Assembly: GCF_016405965.1 (NCBI RefSeq)
Contig: NZ_JAEFCD010000002.1
Span: 248,001 to 312,000, forward strand
From: Alteromonas sp. IB21
GTDB taxonomy: Bacteria > Pseudomonadota > Gammaproteobacteria > Enterobacterales > Alteromonadaceae
Direction of reading: 5' to 3'
Length of the DNA stretch: 64,000 nucleotides
Part shown: in pieces, positions 56,133 to 64,000 of the stretch
Numbering within the stretch: position 1 is the stretch's first letter
Layout: each line of letters starts with the position of its first letter
The notes under the pieces: generated by a model
The model's database searches: none
What the model saw: only the letters and a program-made list of their open reading frames with translations
Told to the model about the DNA's origin: nothing
Translations under genes and position numbers: made by a program

Positions 56133-57233
56133 ATGCTGATATTCCGCTATTTACTTAAGGAAACGCTGAAATCTCAGTTAGCGATTTTCTTTATCCTAAT
56201 GGCCATTTTTGTCACCTTGCGATTTGTGCGCGTTTTAGGCGATGCATCAGACGGTGATATACCTGCTGGGCTAGTGCTTGGCTTTTTAGGTTTATATGCC
56301 CCCATTCTCTCATCTTTGGTGCTGCCTATCAGTGCTTACTTAGGCATAATGCTAGCGCACGGCAGACTTTATGTAGACAGTGAGATGACCGTAATGCGGG
56401 CTTGTGGTATCAGTGAATGGTACGTCACCCGGGTGATGCTGTTTTTATCTGTGCTTATCATGATAGTTACTGGCGCTATTACCCTTTATTTCGCGCCACT
56501 GGCTGCCGAAAACGAATATCAACTGCTAGAAAAAGCGCGAAACGAGGCGGGACTTTCAGCTCTAATGCCTGGCCGGTTCCAACAGACCGGTAATGAGAAA
56601 GCGGTTATTTTTGTTCATGACGTAGACAAAAATGACACATTACAGCGTGTATTCCTGTCGCAAAATCAAACAGATGATAGCGAAGGCGATGTCCGCGTGG
56701 TTTACGCGCAAACTGGCGAAGTCGCTAACAATCCAGACGGCACGCGAAACCTTGTTTTAAAAGAAGGGGTGCAGTATGAGGGCAAGCAGTCTGAAAAGGC
56801 GTATCGTAAAGTTGAGTTTGATGAATATCAGATTCAGATAGCCGATAAACCTGCAGACGAAACCCGTCGTAAGGTAAGCGTTTTGCCCACCAACGAGCTG
56901 TGGGAAGACGACAGTATCGAGGCCAGAGCAGAGCTACAGTGGCGTATTGCCATTCCTTTATCCATACCGTTTTTAGTACTTATTGCGGTACCACTTAGTG
57001 CGGTAGACCCGCGTCAGGGGCGCTTTGGAAAAATGTTCCCTGCCATACTGCTTTACTTGGGATACTTCTTGTTGCTACTGGCAAGTAGACGGGTATTAGA
57101 GGACGGAAAAATGCCCCCACAACTTGGTTTATGGTGGGTTCATACCATTATGTTGATAATAGGCGTTATGCTTATTGTGCGAGACAGGAAAACTGGCACG
57201 GAGCTTCGCGCTTGGATATTGAGGAAGAAATAG
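56133..57233 (+). CDS. lptF: LPS export permease LptF
   Basis: One half of the LptFG membrane pair in the LptB2FG ABC transporter, which extracts LPS from the inner membrane for delivery across the periplasm. The 366-residue protein has six helices with the usual order: FRYLLKETLKSQLAIFFIL at the N-terminus, LSSLVLPISAYLGIMLAHG, EMTVMRACGISE coupling region, a periplasmic beta-jellyroll domain (about 140-265), then PFLVLIAVPLSAVDPRQGRFGKM and the last helices. It ends directly against the lptG start. Divergent from pepA as in E. coli. Confidence 0.96.
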   Translation: MLIFRYLLKETLKSQLAIFFILMAIFVTLRFVRVLGDASDGDIPAGLVLGFLGLYAPILSSLVLPISAYLGIMLAHGRLYVDSEMTVMRACGISEWYVTRVMLFLSVLIMIVTGAITLYFAPLAAENEYQLLEKARNEAGLSALMPGRFQQTGNEKAVIFVHDVDKNDTLQRVFLSQNQTDDSEGDVRVVYAQTGEVANNPDGTRNLVLKEGVQYEGKQSEKAYRKVEFDEYQIQIADKPADETRRKVSVLPTNELWEDDSIEARAELQWRIAIPLSIPFLVLIAVPLSAVDPRQGRFGKMFPAILLYLGYFLLLLASRRVLEDGKMPPQLGLWWVHTIMLIIGVMLIVRDRKTGTELRAWILRKK

Positions 57234-58295
57234 ATGTTTAAGATCCTCGATTTATACATAGCGCGAACGCTGCTAGGCACCATCACAGTTACCCTTAGTG
57301 TACTCATTGGCTTAAGTGCACTTATTAAATTCGTTGAACAGTTGCGCAAAATTGGCGAAGGCGACTATGACATGCTCGCCGCGTTTATCTACGTACTACT
57401 AAGCTTGCCCCGTGATTTAGAACAGTTTTTTCCTATGGCTACCCTGCTTGGCGGCCTTATTGGCATGGGCGTCTTGGCCAGTAATAGTGAGCTCGTGGTC
57501 ATGCAAGCGTCGGGAATGAGTCGCTGGAATATAATCAACTCGGCCATGAAATCGACTCTTGTTATGATTTTACTGGTCATGGCCGTAGGTGAGTGGGTAA
57601 CGCCATATAGTGAAACCAAAGCCAAACAAATAAGAACCGAAGCCATTTCGGGCGGTAGTTTATTTTCATCTGACAAGCTTGTATGGGCAAAAGATGGAGA
57701 CAGATTTGTGAGTATTGGCCAAGTGCTAAGTCAAGACTCACTAAAAGATGTGAGCATATTTAGCTTCAACCCTGACCTCTCACTAGAAAGTATTACCTAT
57801 GCGAAAAATGGAGAGTTTGACGGCGATGGATGGTGGCTAAACGGCGTTGAAGTAACTCAGTTTACAGACACCAACGTCACATTAGACGAAAGCAATCGCG
57901 TACGCTGGAACTCGACCCTTACTCCCGATAAATTGGGGATTGTGGCGGTTAAGCCCGAAGCATTGTCTATTACTGGTCTGCTTGATTACGTGAACTATCT
58001 AGATAATAACGACCAAGACCCATCTCGCTATGAGCTAGCGCTGTGGCGGAAAGTATTCCAGCCTATATCAGTTGGGGTGATGTTGTTGATGGCGCTGTCA
58101 TTTATTTTCGGCCCGTTACGCAGCGTAACCATGGGGGCGCGCGTCATTATGGGCGTGCTAACAGGGTTTGGCTTTTTTATATTAAACGAAGTATTTGGCC
58201 CCGTGAGCTTGGTATATCAGTTACCGCCATTCCTTGGTGCTTTGCTACCAAGCCTACTGTTTGCTGCCGTTGCAGGCATTATGCTTAGGCGATAA
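57234..58295 (+). CDS. lptG: LPS export permease LptG
   Basis: Partner of LptF in the LptB2FG exporter, 353 residues. ILDLYIARTLLGTITVTLSVL is the first helix, NSELVVMQASGMSRWNI the coupling helix that contacts LptB, the periplasmic jellyroll is about 130-255, and FQPISVGVMLLMALSFIFGPLRSVTMGAR precedes the last helices. ATG 57234 abuts the lptF stop with no gap, so translation is coupled. The pair ends at an intrinsic terminator. Confidence 0.96.
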   Translation: MFKILDLYIARTLLGTITVTLSVLIGLSALIKFVEQLRKIGEGDYDMLAAFIYVLLSLPRDLEQFFPMATLLGGLIGMGVLASNSELVVMQASGMSRWNIINSAMKSTLVMILLVMAVGEWVTPYSETKAKQIRTEAISGGSLFSSDKLVWAKDGDRFVSIGQVLSQDSLKDVSIFSFNPDLSLESITYAKNGEFDGDGWWLNGVEVTQFTDTNVTLDESNRVRWNSTLTPDKLGIVAVKPEALSITGLLDYVNYLDNNDQDPSRYELALWRKVFQPISVGVMLLMALSFIFGPLRSVTMGARVIMGVLTGFGFFILNEVFGPVSLVYQLPPFLGALLPSLLFAAVAGIMLRR

Positions 58296-58351
58296 TTAAA
58301 CAACAGTGCGACGTTCGCTTAGTCTATTTAAGGCCTAACGCACATACAAAC

Positions 58352-58374
58352 AAAGAGGCATTGCCTCTTTTTTT
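58352..58374 (+). terminator. Terminator of lptFG
   Basis: AAAGAGGCA-tt-GCCTCTTT with a run of T following, about 57 bases after the lptG stop. Confidence 0.85.
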
Positions 58375-58480
58375 GTACTTATTGTCGCGCCCAAGCACAG
58401 AGATTCATTATTTACTAACCGATAGTATGTTCTTTCTTCAAGTTGAACCTATCAAAGTAGGTGTCCTCGGCTAAAACCAA

Positions 58481-59065
58481 CTACCAGCTCTTATGGTCGT
58501 TCGCCTCTTTACTCAATTTCAACACTTCTGTTTTCGCTAAACGGTCCTGCAGTGACTGTTTATTCTTGAAATCAAATAACACAAGTAGCGTACCGAGACC
58601 ACCTAGCGATGCAAAAAGTCGAATGAATAAGCGAGGCCACGTCATTGGCTCTTCAACGGTGCTATAAATCCGCAAGCGCCAAGCACGCATACCTAGTGTT
58701 TGCCCACCTCGACGCCAAAACCATAAGAAAAATCCCGCTATCCACAAGCCTACCCAGGTTTGGATAAGCAGTTTGTAGCCAAACGACGCCTGAATAAGGT
58801 CAGCAGGTTCCGCGTACCCCTGTAAATCGAGCGTACCGTTTTTTAACATAACCACCAGCGTTACAATCATCACCATCGCCGCGCACATACCCACAGCCGT
58901 TGCCACTAACGTGTCGTACACCATGGCAAGTAAGCGACGAACAAACCCCGCTCGCTCAAGGGTTTCACTTTCTAAGTCTGTGCTACTCGCATTTTCATGT
59001 TCAGCAGTCGTCGACGATCTAGGTGCCGATTGTCTTTTCTTAACTTTCTTATCGTGTCGTGCCAC
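58481..59065 (-). CDS. RDD family membrane protein
   Basis: A 194-residue protein with a hydrophilic, basic N-terminus of about 35 residues, then three to four hydrophobic segments (43-70, 92-115, 150-165). AGFVRRLLAMVYDTLVATAVG carries the RDD signature (R...D) and GGQTLGMRAWRLRIYS is the second conserved block. Function unknown; some RDD proteins are linked to ion transport. Start ATG 59065 gives the whole basic N-terminus. It converges with lptG and is divergent from the TonB receptor. Confidence 0.88.
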   Translation of the reverse strand: MARHDKKVKKRQSAPRSSTTAEHENASSTDLESETLERAGFVRRLLAMVYDTLVATAVGMCAAMVMIVTLVVMLKNGTLDLQGYAEPADLIQASFGYKLLIQTWVGLWIAGFFLWFWRRGGQTLGMRAWRLRIYSTVEEPMTWPRLFIRLFASLGGLGTLLVLFDFKNKQSLQDRLAKTEVLKLSKEANDHKSW

Positions 59066-59188
59066 GGGTATCTCTTCACATCATCATTTTCGATGCATAT
59101 TTTGACACAAGCGCCCTATGGCTTAAACACAATAAACAACACTTAACGTCATTTAATCATGTGGCGTGACAATGTGACAGGCAACATT

Positions 59189-59259
<71 letters not shown>

Positions 59260-59271
59260 ATTAAAAACAAT

Positions 59272-59298
59272 GCATCCAAGTACCGCAGTCAATCGTTA
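59272..59298 (+). promoter_or_regulatory. Putative ECF sigma promoter of the TonB receptor
   Basis: GCATCC (59272-59277), 16 bases, then CGTTA (59294-59298). The same element with the same spacing occurs before the DUF4331 gene. Transcription would start near 59305, giving a leader of about 26 bases. Confidence 0.55.
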
Positions 59299-59330
59299 TT
59301 GATAGTAAAACGGATATCGGAAATCATATT

Positions 59331-61391
59331 TTGACAAATTTATCTCTCGCAAAAACATTAACGGCAAGCGCTATATTATTTGCAACTGCGCCCACGTTAG
59401 CCTTTGATGACCCAGAAGGTGATATTGAACACATTCGAGTGCGTGGTGATTCGTCGGTAAAAGATGGCGAATTTATCTCTGCCTCTCAGGGCTGGGTGTC
59501 GGGTGACACTATGATTGAGCGCCCAATGCTACGCGCTGGCGAAATATTAGAATTCATTCCGGGTATGATGGTGACGCAACACAGCGGTTCAGGAAAAGCC
59601 AACCAGTATTTTCTTCGCGGTTTTAATCTCGACCATGGAACCGATTTCACCGTAAGCGTTGATGGAATGCCGGTCAACATGCGTAGTCACGGCCACGGTC
59701 AAGGATACAGCGACCTAAACTTTATAATTCCTGAACTAATCGACAGCCTTAGCTATTTTAAAGGTACCTACTATGCCAACATTGGCGATTTTTCTAGCGC
59801 AGGCGGCGCGATTTTTAATTTGAGAGATTCTCTTGAAAACAACCAGGTATTCTTAGGCTTGGGCGAATATGGTTTTAAGCGCGCGGTTGCATTAAACCAG
59901 TTCAAAGCCGGAGAAAGCCGGGTTGTTACGGCGTTAGAATACCAAACCTATGACGGCCCATGGACTGATGTTGACGAAGACGTAAAAAAGAAAAACGCTC
60001 ATATCCGATATTTTACGCCAATGTTAGATGGCCAACTTACCATAACAGGCATGGCTTATGACAATAGCTGGAACGGCGCTGATCAGGTACCAGAGCGTGC
60101 TATTCAAAGCGGCTTAATAGACCGCCTAGGCTCTATAGATACCCAAGTTGGGGGAGAGTCTTCTCGCTATAGTCTATCTGCAAACTACGCTAGCGACACG
60201 TGGAACGCCTTTATCTATGCTATAGACGCTGAGCTTAGTTTGTTTTCTAACTTCACTTATTTTCTTGATAACCCTGAGCGAGGCGATCAGTTCGAACAAG
60301 CTGATGACAGAAAAATCTATGGCGGTGAAATATTCACAACCCTTCCTTTCTCGATTACCGACGGAAGCAGTATTACCGTGGGCGGCCAATGGCGCTTTGA
60401 CGATATTAACAATGTAGGCTTGTATCGCACCCAAAATTTAGCTCGGTTTGGCACCGTTCGAGAAGACGCAATTGAAAGTAACAGCTATGCACTATTTGTT
60501 CAGTCCAATATTTTTCTAAACGATAGATTGAGCTTGTCGTTAGGCGGTCGTTATGATTACTTAGATGTTGACGTAGATAGCGATTTAGATGCCAACAGCG
60601 GCAGTACTGACGATGGTATTTTTACCTTAAAAGCAGGCCTGAAATACTTGCTGTCTGAACAGCTCACTGCATTTGCCAATATCGGTCAAGGCTATCACTC
60701 AAACGACGCGCGGGGTGCAACTATTACTGTAGATCCGGTAAGTGGGGATGCAACCGAACCATCACCGCTATTAGTGAAATCTCTTGGCTATGAAGCCGGG
60801 GTTAATTTTACCGACAACAGAACCTATAACGTTTCAGCTGCATTGTGGCGACTAGAACTAGATAGTGAACTGGTTTATGTCGGCGACGCAGGCTTCACCG
60901 AAGCGAGCCGACCATCAGAAAGACACGGTATAGAAGTAAGTGCCTATTACTGGGTTAATCATCATGTAACAACTGACATTGAAGCTGCTTGGACAAAAGC
61001 AAGATTCAGCGACAGCGTAGAGGGCGAAGGCCGCCATATTGACGGTACAGTTCCGGGCGTTGTGAGCGCGGGCCTGACGTATTTTCAAAACAGCAACCAG
61101 CTTGGGTTTAGCTATACGCTGCGAGGTCGTTATTTAAGTTCTCGCACGGTGGAAAGCTTCGATGAAGTTTCACCGCCATCAACGTTTTTACTGAATGCAC
61201 TGGTCGCTTATCGTCAGCCGATGTGGGACGTGACTTTAGAAGTGTTGAACGCTCTTGATAGTGATGACCATGATATCGACTACTTTTATGCGTCGAGACT
61301 TCCTGGCGAGCCTGAAGAGGGCATAGAGGATTTGCACTATCACCCGGTCGAACCAAGAAACGTTCGTCTTACTGTTTCCTTGAAATATTAA
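59331..61391 (+). CDS. TonB-dependent outer-membrane receptor
   Basis: A 686-residue outer-membrane gated channel. A signal peptide (about 1-24, ending APTLA-FDD) is followed by the plug domain (QYFLRGFNLDHGTDFTVSVDGMP near 90-112, and SAGGAIFNLR) and a 22-strand barrel ending in PRNVRLTVSLKY. No N-terminal transducer (secretin/TonB short) domain is present, so it does not signal by the FecA mechanism. The plug has a histidine-rich loop, MRSHGHGQGYSD, near 114-125. The start is TTG 59331; no ATG lies upstream in frame with a better site. Substrate unknown. Probably under the adjacent ECF sigma factor. Confidence 0.9.
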   Translation: MTNLSLAKTLTASAILFATAPTLAFDDPEGDIEHIRVRGDSSVKDGEFISASQGWVSGDTMIERPMLRAGEILEFIPGMMVTQHSGSGKANQYFLRGFNLDHGTDFTVSVDGMPVNMRSHGHGQGYSDLNFIIPELIDSLSYFKGTYYANIGDFSSAGGAIFNLRDSLENNQVFLGLGEYGFKRAVALNQFKAGESRVVTALEYQTYDGPWTDVDEDVKKKNAHIRYFTPMLDGQLTITGMAYDNSWNGADQVPERAIQSGLIDRLGSIDTQVGGESSRYSLSANYASDTWNAFIYAIDAELSLFSNFTYFLDNPERGDQFEQADDRKIYGGEIFTTLPFSITDGSSITVGGQWRFDDINNVGLYRTQNLARFGTVREDAIESNSYALFVQSNIFLNDRLSLSLGGRYDYLDVDVDSDLDANSGSTDDGIFTLKAGLKYLLSEQLTAFANIGQGYHSNDARGATITVDPVSGDATEPSPLLVKSLGYEAGVNFTDNRTYNVSAALWRLELDSELVYVGDAGFTEASRPSERHGIEVSAYYWVNHHVTTDIEAAWTKARFSDSVEGEGRHIDGTVPGVVSAGLTYFQNSNQLGFSYTLRGRYLSSRTVESFDEVSPPSTFLLNALVAYRQPMWDVTLEVLNALDSDDHDIDYFYASRLPGEPEEGIEDLHYHPVEPRNVRLTVSLKY

Positions 61392-61418
61392 CTAAGCGGT
61401 GGTGATCAATAGCCATGG

Positions 61419-61450
61419 CGGTGCTGGCACCCTCGGGTACCGTTATTTTT
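61419..61450 (+). terminator. Probable terminator of the TonB receptor gene
   Basis: CGGTGC (61419-61424) pairs with GTACCG (61437-61442) with one mismatch, followed by TTATTTTT. The interior can also fold as GGTGC/GCACC, so the exact stem is uncertain. Confidence 0.55.
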
Positions 61451-61559
61451 ATGTGATTGTTCAAAAAGAGTGCTAGTTTAAATACTTAGAGGCAAATGTC
61501 TGTTTCAGCAGCAGGTCTCTTTGTGAAGACAGCCATAATAATAGAAGGTAGGAGCAACG

Positions 61560-62093
61560 ATGGAACATGAAACTTTGTTCCCTCTGCTGTGTAAAACGGC
61601 AGACGGCGACAAAAGAGCGTTCGCAGAGCTTTATAAAATAACCAGTCCCCAGCTTTATGCGGTTGCTTTAAAGCTGCTGAAGCGACCCGAGCTTGCCGAC
61701 GAGGCAACACAAGATGCGTACATTAAAATCTGGCATAACGCAGGCAATTATCAGCGAGGTAAAGGCACCGTGCTGACTTGGATGGTAAGCATTGCGCGCT
61801 ATCGGGCGCTAGATTTAATTCGCTATCACAATGTAAGAAACGAAGTTGAGCTAAACGATGATGCACCATCGGGAATAGAAAGCTCACAAACTGTCAAACT
61901 GGGGGCAGAACAAGCAAAATTAGCGACCTGTTTAGATGAACTTGAAGGACCGCAACGTCAAGCCATTCATTTGGCTTACGTGAACGGCATGTCGCACCAA
62001 GAAGTGGTGAATCACTTAGCATCGCCACTTGGTACAATTAAAAGCTGGATAAGACGAGGTTTGCAAAGCTTGCAGAGGTGCCTGTCACTATGA
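61560..62093 (+). CDS. ECF-type RNA polymerase sigma factor (SigK-like)
   Basis: A 177-residue sigma-70 family factor with only regions 2 and 4. Region 2 is seen in AFAELYKITSPQLYAVALKLL and ELADEATQDAYIKIWHNAGNY; region 4 is the C-terminal helix-turn-helix (LDELEGPQRQAIHLAYVNGMSHQEVVNHL, then LGTIKSWIRRGLQSLQ). Its closest subgroup is probably SigK, judged from the RskA-like partner encoded next. Its stop overlaps the anti-sigma start (ATGA at 62090-62093). AGGTAGGAG precedes the ATG. A sigma-70-type promoter (TTGTTC-N16-TAAATA, from 61456) may drive it. Confidence 0.9.
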   Translation: MEHETLFPLLCKTADGDKRAFAELYKITSPQLYAVALKLLKRPELADEATQDAYIKIWHNAGNYQRGKGTVLTWMVSIARYRALDLIRYHNVRNEVELNDDAPSGIESSQTVKLGAEQAKLATCLDELEGPQRQAIHLAYVNGMSHQEVVNHLASPLGTIKSWIRRGLQSLQRCLSL

Positions 62094-62824
62094 ATTATTT
62101 GAAAGAAGAACGACTTAATGCACTGGCAGCGGAATACGTTGTTGGTACCCTGAGAGGTAAAGCGCGCACACGCTATCAAAAGTTGATGATGCAATACCAA
62201 GCGGTGAGCGATGCCACTGCTCAGTGGGAACAATATCTAACGGGCTTTGCAGAGACACTGCCACCTGTTACGCCGCCGGACAACGTGTGGGAAAGCATCC
62301 AAATAAAACTTGGACATAAAGCGGCTAACGACGCTCACGTAGTAAGCGATACACAACCTTCCAGCAAGTCTGGACAGGTTATTGACTTTGAGAAAGAGAA
62401 GCAGAAACGCTGGAAAAGTCTGTCGTTCATTTCCACGGCTGCAGCCATGGTTCTGGCGGTGTTGCTATTTGTTATGCAGCCTGTACCTGCTCCTGTCGTT
62501 TCGCATATTGCTGTAGTCAACAATGCAGACAATACGCCGCTGTGGGTAATAGAGGTATCAGGTGATAGCATGAACGTTAAGGTGACTGACGCCTTTATCG
62601 CCTTATCAGACAAAGACTACGAGCTCTGGATGGTGCCAGCAAACGGCGAAGCACCGATTTCACTCGGACTTTTGCCAGAAGCTAACGGAGATACTCGGCC
62701 GACACCCGATATTTTACTCAGTCAAAGTATCGCAGCCTTGGCAGTTAGCTTAGAAGCACCAGGCGGCTCCGTAACAGGTGCACCGACTGAAGTACTTTAC
62801 ATTGCCCCTATCGTGTCAGTTTAA
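62090..62824 (+). CDS. Anti-sigma factor, RskA-like
   Basis: A 244-residue membrane-bound partner of the ECF sigma factor. The N-terminal cytoplasmic part (LNALAAEYVVGTLRGKARTRYQKLM) is the RskA-type sigma-binding domain without the zinc H-x3-C-x2-C motif. One transmembrane helix follows at about 109-130 (SFISTAAAMVLAVLLFVMQPV), then a periplasmic domain with DYELWMVPANGEAPISLGLLP, typical of RskA C-terminal domains. The ATG at 62090 overlaps the sigma stop and follows AGAGG; an in-frame GTG at 62078 lies in the sigma gene. Release of the sigma factor presumably needs proteolysis. Confidence 0.88.
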   Translation: MNYLKEERLNALAAEYVVGTLRGKARTRYQKLMMQYQAVSDATAQWEQYLTGFAETLPPVTPPDNVWESIQIKLGHKAANDAHVVSDTQPSSKSGQVIDFEKEKQKRWKSLSFISTAAAMVLAVLLFVMQPVPAPVVSHIAVVNNADNTPLWVIEVSGDSMNVKVTDAFIALSDKDYELWMVPANGEAPISLGLLPEANGDTRPTPDILLSQSIAALAVSLEAPGGSVTGAPTEVLYIAPIVSV

Positions 62825-62850
62825 TATCTTTAGTGACAAATAACATGTCG

Positions 62851-62878
62851 AAAGGCCACAGCTAATGTGGCCTTTTTT
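62851..62878 (+). terminator. Terminator of the sigma/anti-sigma operon
   Basis: AAAGGCCACA (62851-62860) pairs with TGTGGCCTTT (62866-62875) with a GCTAA loop, followed by T residues. Confidence 0.9.
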
Positions 62879-62927
62879 GTTTTTAAAGTTTTTTTAAAAA
62901 GTTTTTTTCATTTTTTTAAATTTTCTT

Positions 62928-62954
62928 GCATCCAAAGTGAAATCTCGGCCGTTT
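62928..62954 (+). promoter_or_regulatory. Putative ECF sigma promoter of the DUF4331 gene
   Basis: GCATCC (62928-62933), 16 bases, then CGTTT (62950-62954), identical in arrangement to the element before the TonB receptor. Both also share TGCATCCAA. An unusually T/A-rich tract precedes it at 62873-62925. Confidence 0.55.
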
Positions 62955-62989
62955 AACTTTTGAACTCATAAAAAACAGAGAGACTCGAC

Positions 62990-64000
62990 ATGATCCAATT
63001 CAAACGCAAAACCTTGTCTTTGGCCGTTGCTGTAACTTGTGCAGCCATAACAGCGGGCGCAGTCGCGTCAAGCCATCGAGAAGCACCAAACATTACTCGT
63101 CACCCAGCGCTAGACAGCACAGACTTCTACGCATTTAATAGTTATGAGCAAGGCCGAGAAGGCTACGTCACCTTCATCGCCAACTATATTCCATTACAAG
63201 ATGCATACGGCGGCCCTAACTACTTTGCTATGGACCCGAATGCACACTACGCCATTCACATCGATAACGATGGTGATGCTGTAGAAGACATCAGCTTTGT
63301 GTTTAATTTTAATAACATGCTAGCTGCTGGTAATGAAGGTATAGCGCTACCTATCGGCCCGGAAGGCAATCAAAAGATGGTAAAAGTGCCGCTTAAGAAC
63401 GTTGGCGGTATCAGTGCAGATGATTCAAGCGCAGCAAACTTTTCAGAAATGTACAGCCTTACAATGGTAAGCGGCGACATTAAAGCCGGTACGCGCACAA
63501 CGCTAACGCCTGCGATGGGCGACATGTTCAAAAAGCCCCTTGATTATATCGGCAATAAAACCTTCACGAGCGAAGCTGAATACGCCCGATATGCAGAGAG
63601 CTTTATCTACTCATTCAACATCCCAGGTTGTGATGACATGGCTAAAGTGTTCGTTGGACAACGTAAAGACCCCTTCGTCGTTAACTTAGGCAAAACTTTT
63701 GACCTGGTAAACTATGTACCTGTGGAAGGTGACAGTGCACCGGGTGCAGGTGACGGTGAAGGCTTCCCTGGCGGTATTACTCAAAGTGCCATGAACGATG
63801 ATTTGGCAGACAAGAACGTAACCGCACTTTCTATTGAAGTGCCTGCAGCGTGTGTGACTGGTGAAGGCAACGGCGTCATTGGCAGCTGGACCACGGCAAG
63901 CTTACCGCAAGCGCGCATTCTCAACCCAGATGCCACTTTTGCGAAACCTGAAACCAATGGCGGTGCTATGACACAGGTTTCTCGCCTAGGTAGCCCGCTT
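62990..64000 (+). CDS. DUF4331 family exported protein (cut by window end)
   Basis: The first 337 residues of a protein that continues beyond the window. A signal peptide (FKRKTLSLAVAVTCAAITAGAVA) is followed by SSHREAPNITRHPALDSTDFYAF, the DUF4331 signature, and then PLQDAYGGPNYFAMDPNAHYAIHIDNDGD, which looks beta-rich with an Asp-rich IDNDGDAVED segment that could bind calcium. Two later regions (GCDDMAKVFVGQRKDPFVVNLGK, VTALSIEVPAACVTG) are also typical. Function unknown. It follows the sigma/anti-sigma operon and has its own promoter-like element, so it is a probable target. Confidence 0.88.
   Translation, partial: MIQFKRKTLSLAVAVTCAAITAGAVASSHREAPNITRHPALDSTDFYAFNSYEQGREGYVTFIANYIPLQDAYGGPNYFAMDPNAHYAIHIDNDGDAVEDISFVFNFNNMLAAGNEGIALPIGPEGNQKMVKVPLKNVGGISADDSSAANFSEMYSLTMVSGDIKAGTRTTLTPAMGDMFKKPLDYIGNKTFTSEAEYARYAESFIYSFNIPGCDDMAKVFVGQRKDPFVVNLGKTFDLVNYVPVEGDSAPGAGDGEGFPGGITQSAMNDDLADKNVTALSIEVPAACVTGEGNGVIGSWTTASLPQARILNPDATFAKPETNGGAMTQVSRLGSPL

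Overview
The window reads as a chromosomal segment of a marine gammaproteobacterium of the Alteromonadales, most probably Alteromonas or a close relative. This is inference from protein content and gene order (mtnN-cbiB-btuF, minCDE, pepA-holC-valS opposite lptFG, glnA-glnLG with a DUF4124 gene between, choice-of-anchor H and UPF0149-like proteins, abundant TonB and chemotaxis functions) and from moderate GC content. Nearly all of it is dense core genome. I see no rRNA, tRNA, insertion sequence, prophage or CRISPR array. LAYOUT. 1-6.4 kb: a C-terminal gene fragment, then MTA/SAH nucleosidase, CbiB-like and BtuF-like cobalamin genes, a rhodanese, DUF2721, a GNAT acetyltransferase, a DAO-family oxidoreductase and DUF1428. 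6.5-13.9 kb: tyrS, an M23 peptidase and anmK (cell-wall turnover and recycling), a frameshifted FucP-type sugar symporter, and an OprB-like porin. 14-25.8 kb: old yellow enzyme, SRPBCC protein, an unusually long PLP enzyme divergent from a hydroxyacid dehydrogenase, GST, erpA, ppk2, minCDE, fumC and azurin. 26-33.3 kb: coiled-coil membrane protein, ClC protein, hemJ, UPF0149-like protein, a divergent NRAMP-like transporter with a strongly structured leader, PatB/MalY and a receiver-only protein. 33.4-40.7 kb: typA and the nitrogen-control block glnA, DUF4124, glnL, glnG. 40.8-51 kb: an Hpt/HD-GYP protein, plsC, rraB, a sorted surface protein, and a sensory cluster (MCP, two solute-binding proteins, a hybrid histidine kinase). 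51-58.5 kb: valS, holC and pepA divergent from lptF and lptG. 58.5-64 kb: an RDD protein, a TonB-dependent receptor preceded by a heptanucleotide tandem repeat, an ECF sigma factor with its anti-sigma factor, and a DUF4331 protein cut by the window end. HOW THE GENES WORK TOGETHER. Three circuits can be read directly from the DNA. (1) Nitrogen: glnA has a -24/-12 sigma-54 element with an NtrC palindrome upstream, and a second NtrC palindrome lies on the glnL translation start region, the arrangement of the enteric Ntr loop. (2) ECF module: the TonB receptor and the DUF4331 gene, on either side of the sigma/anti-sigma pair, share the promoter-like motif GCATCC-N16-CGTT, so they are probably one regulon. 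The receptor promoter also sits just downstream of seven CGATGTT repeats, which could make its expression phase-variable. (3) Metal transport: a 10-bp perfect stem enclosing two further hairpins (a three-way junction) lies 32 nt before an NRAMP-family gene whose metal-binding motifs are non-canonical, and this is the best candidate for an undescribed element. The sensory cluster at 44-51 kb pairs each solute-binding protein with a signalling protein rather than with transporter permeases.
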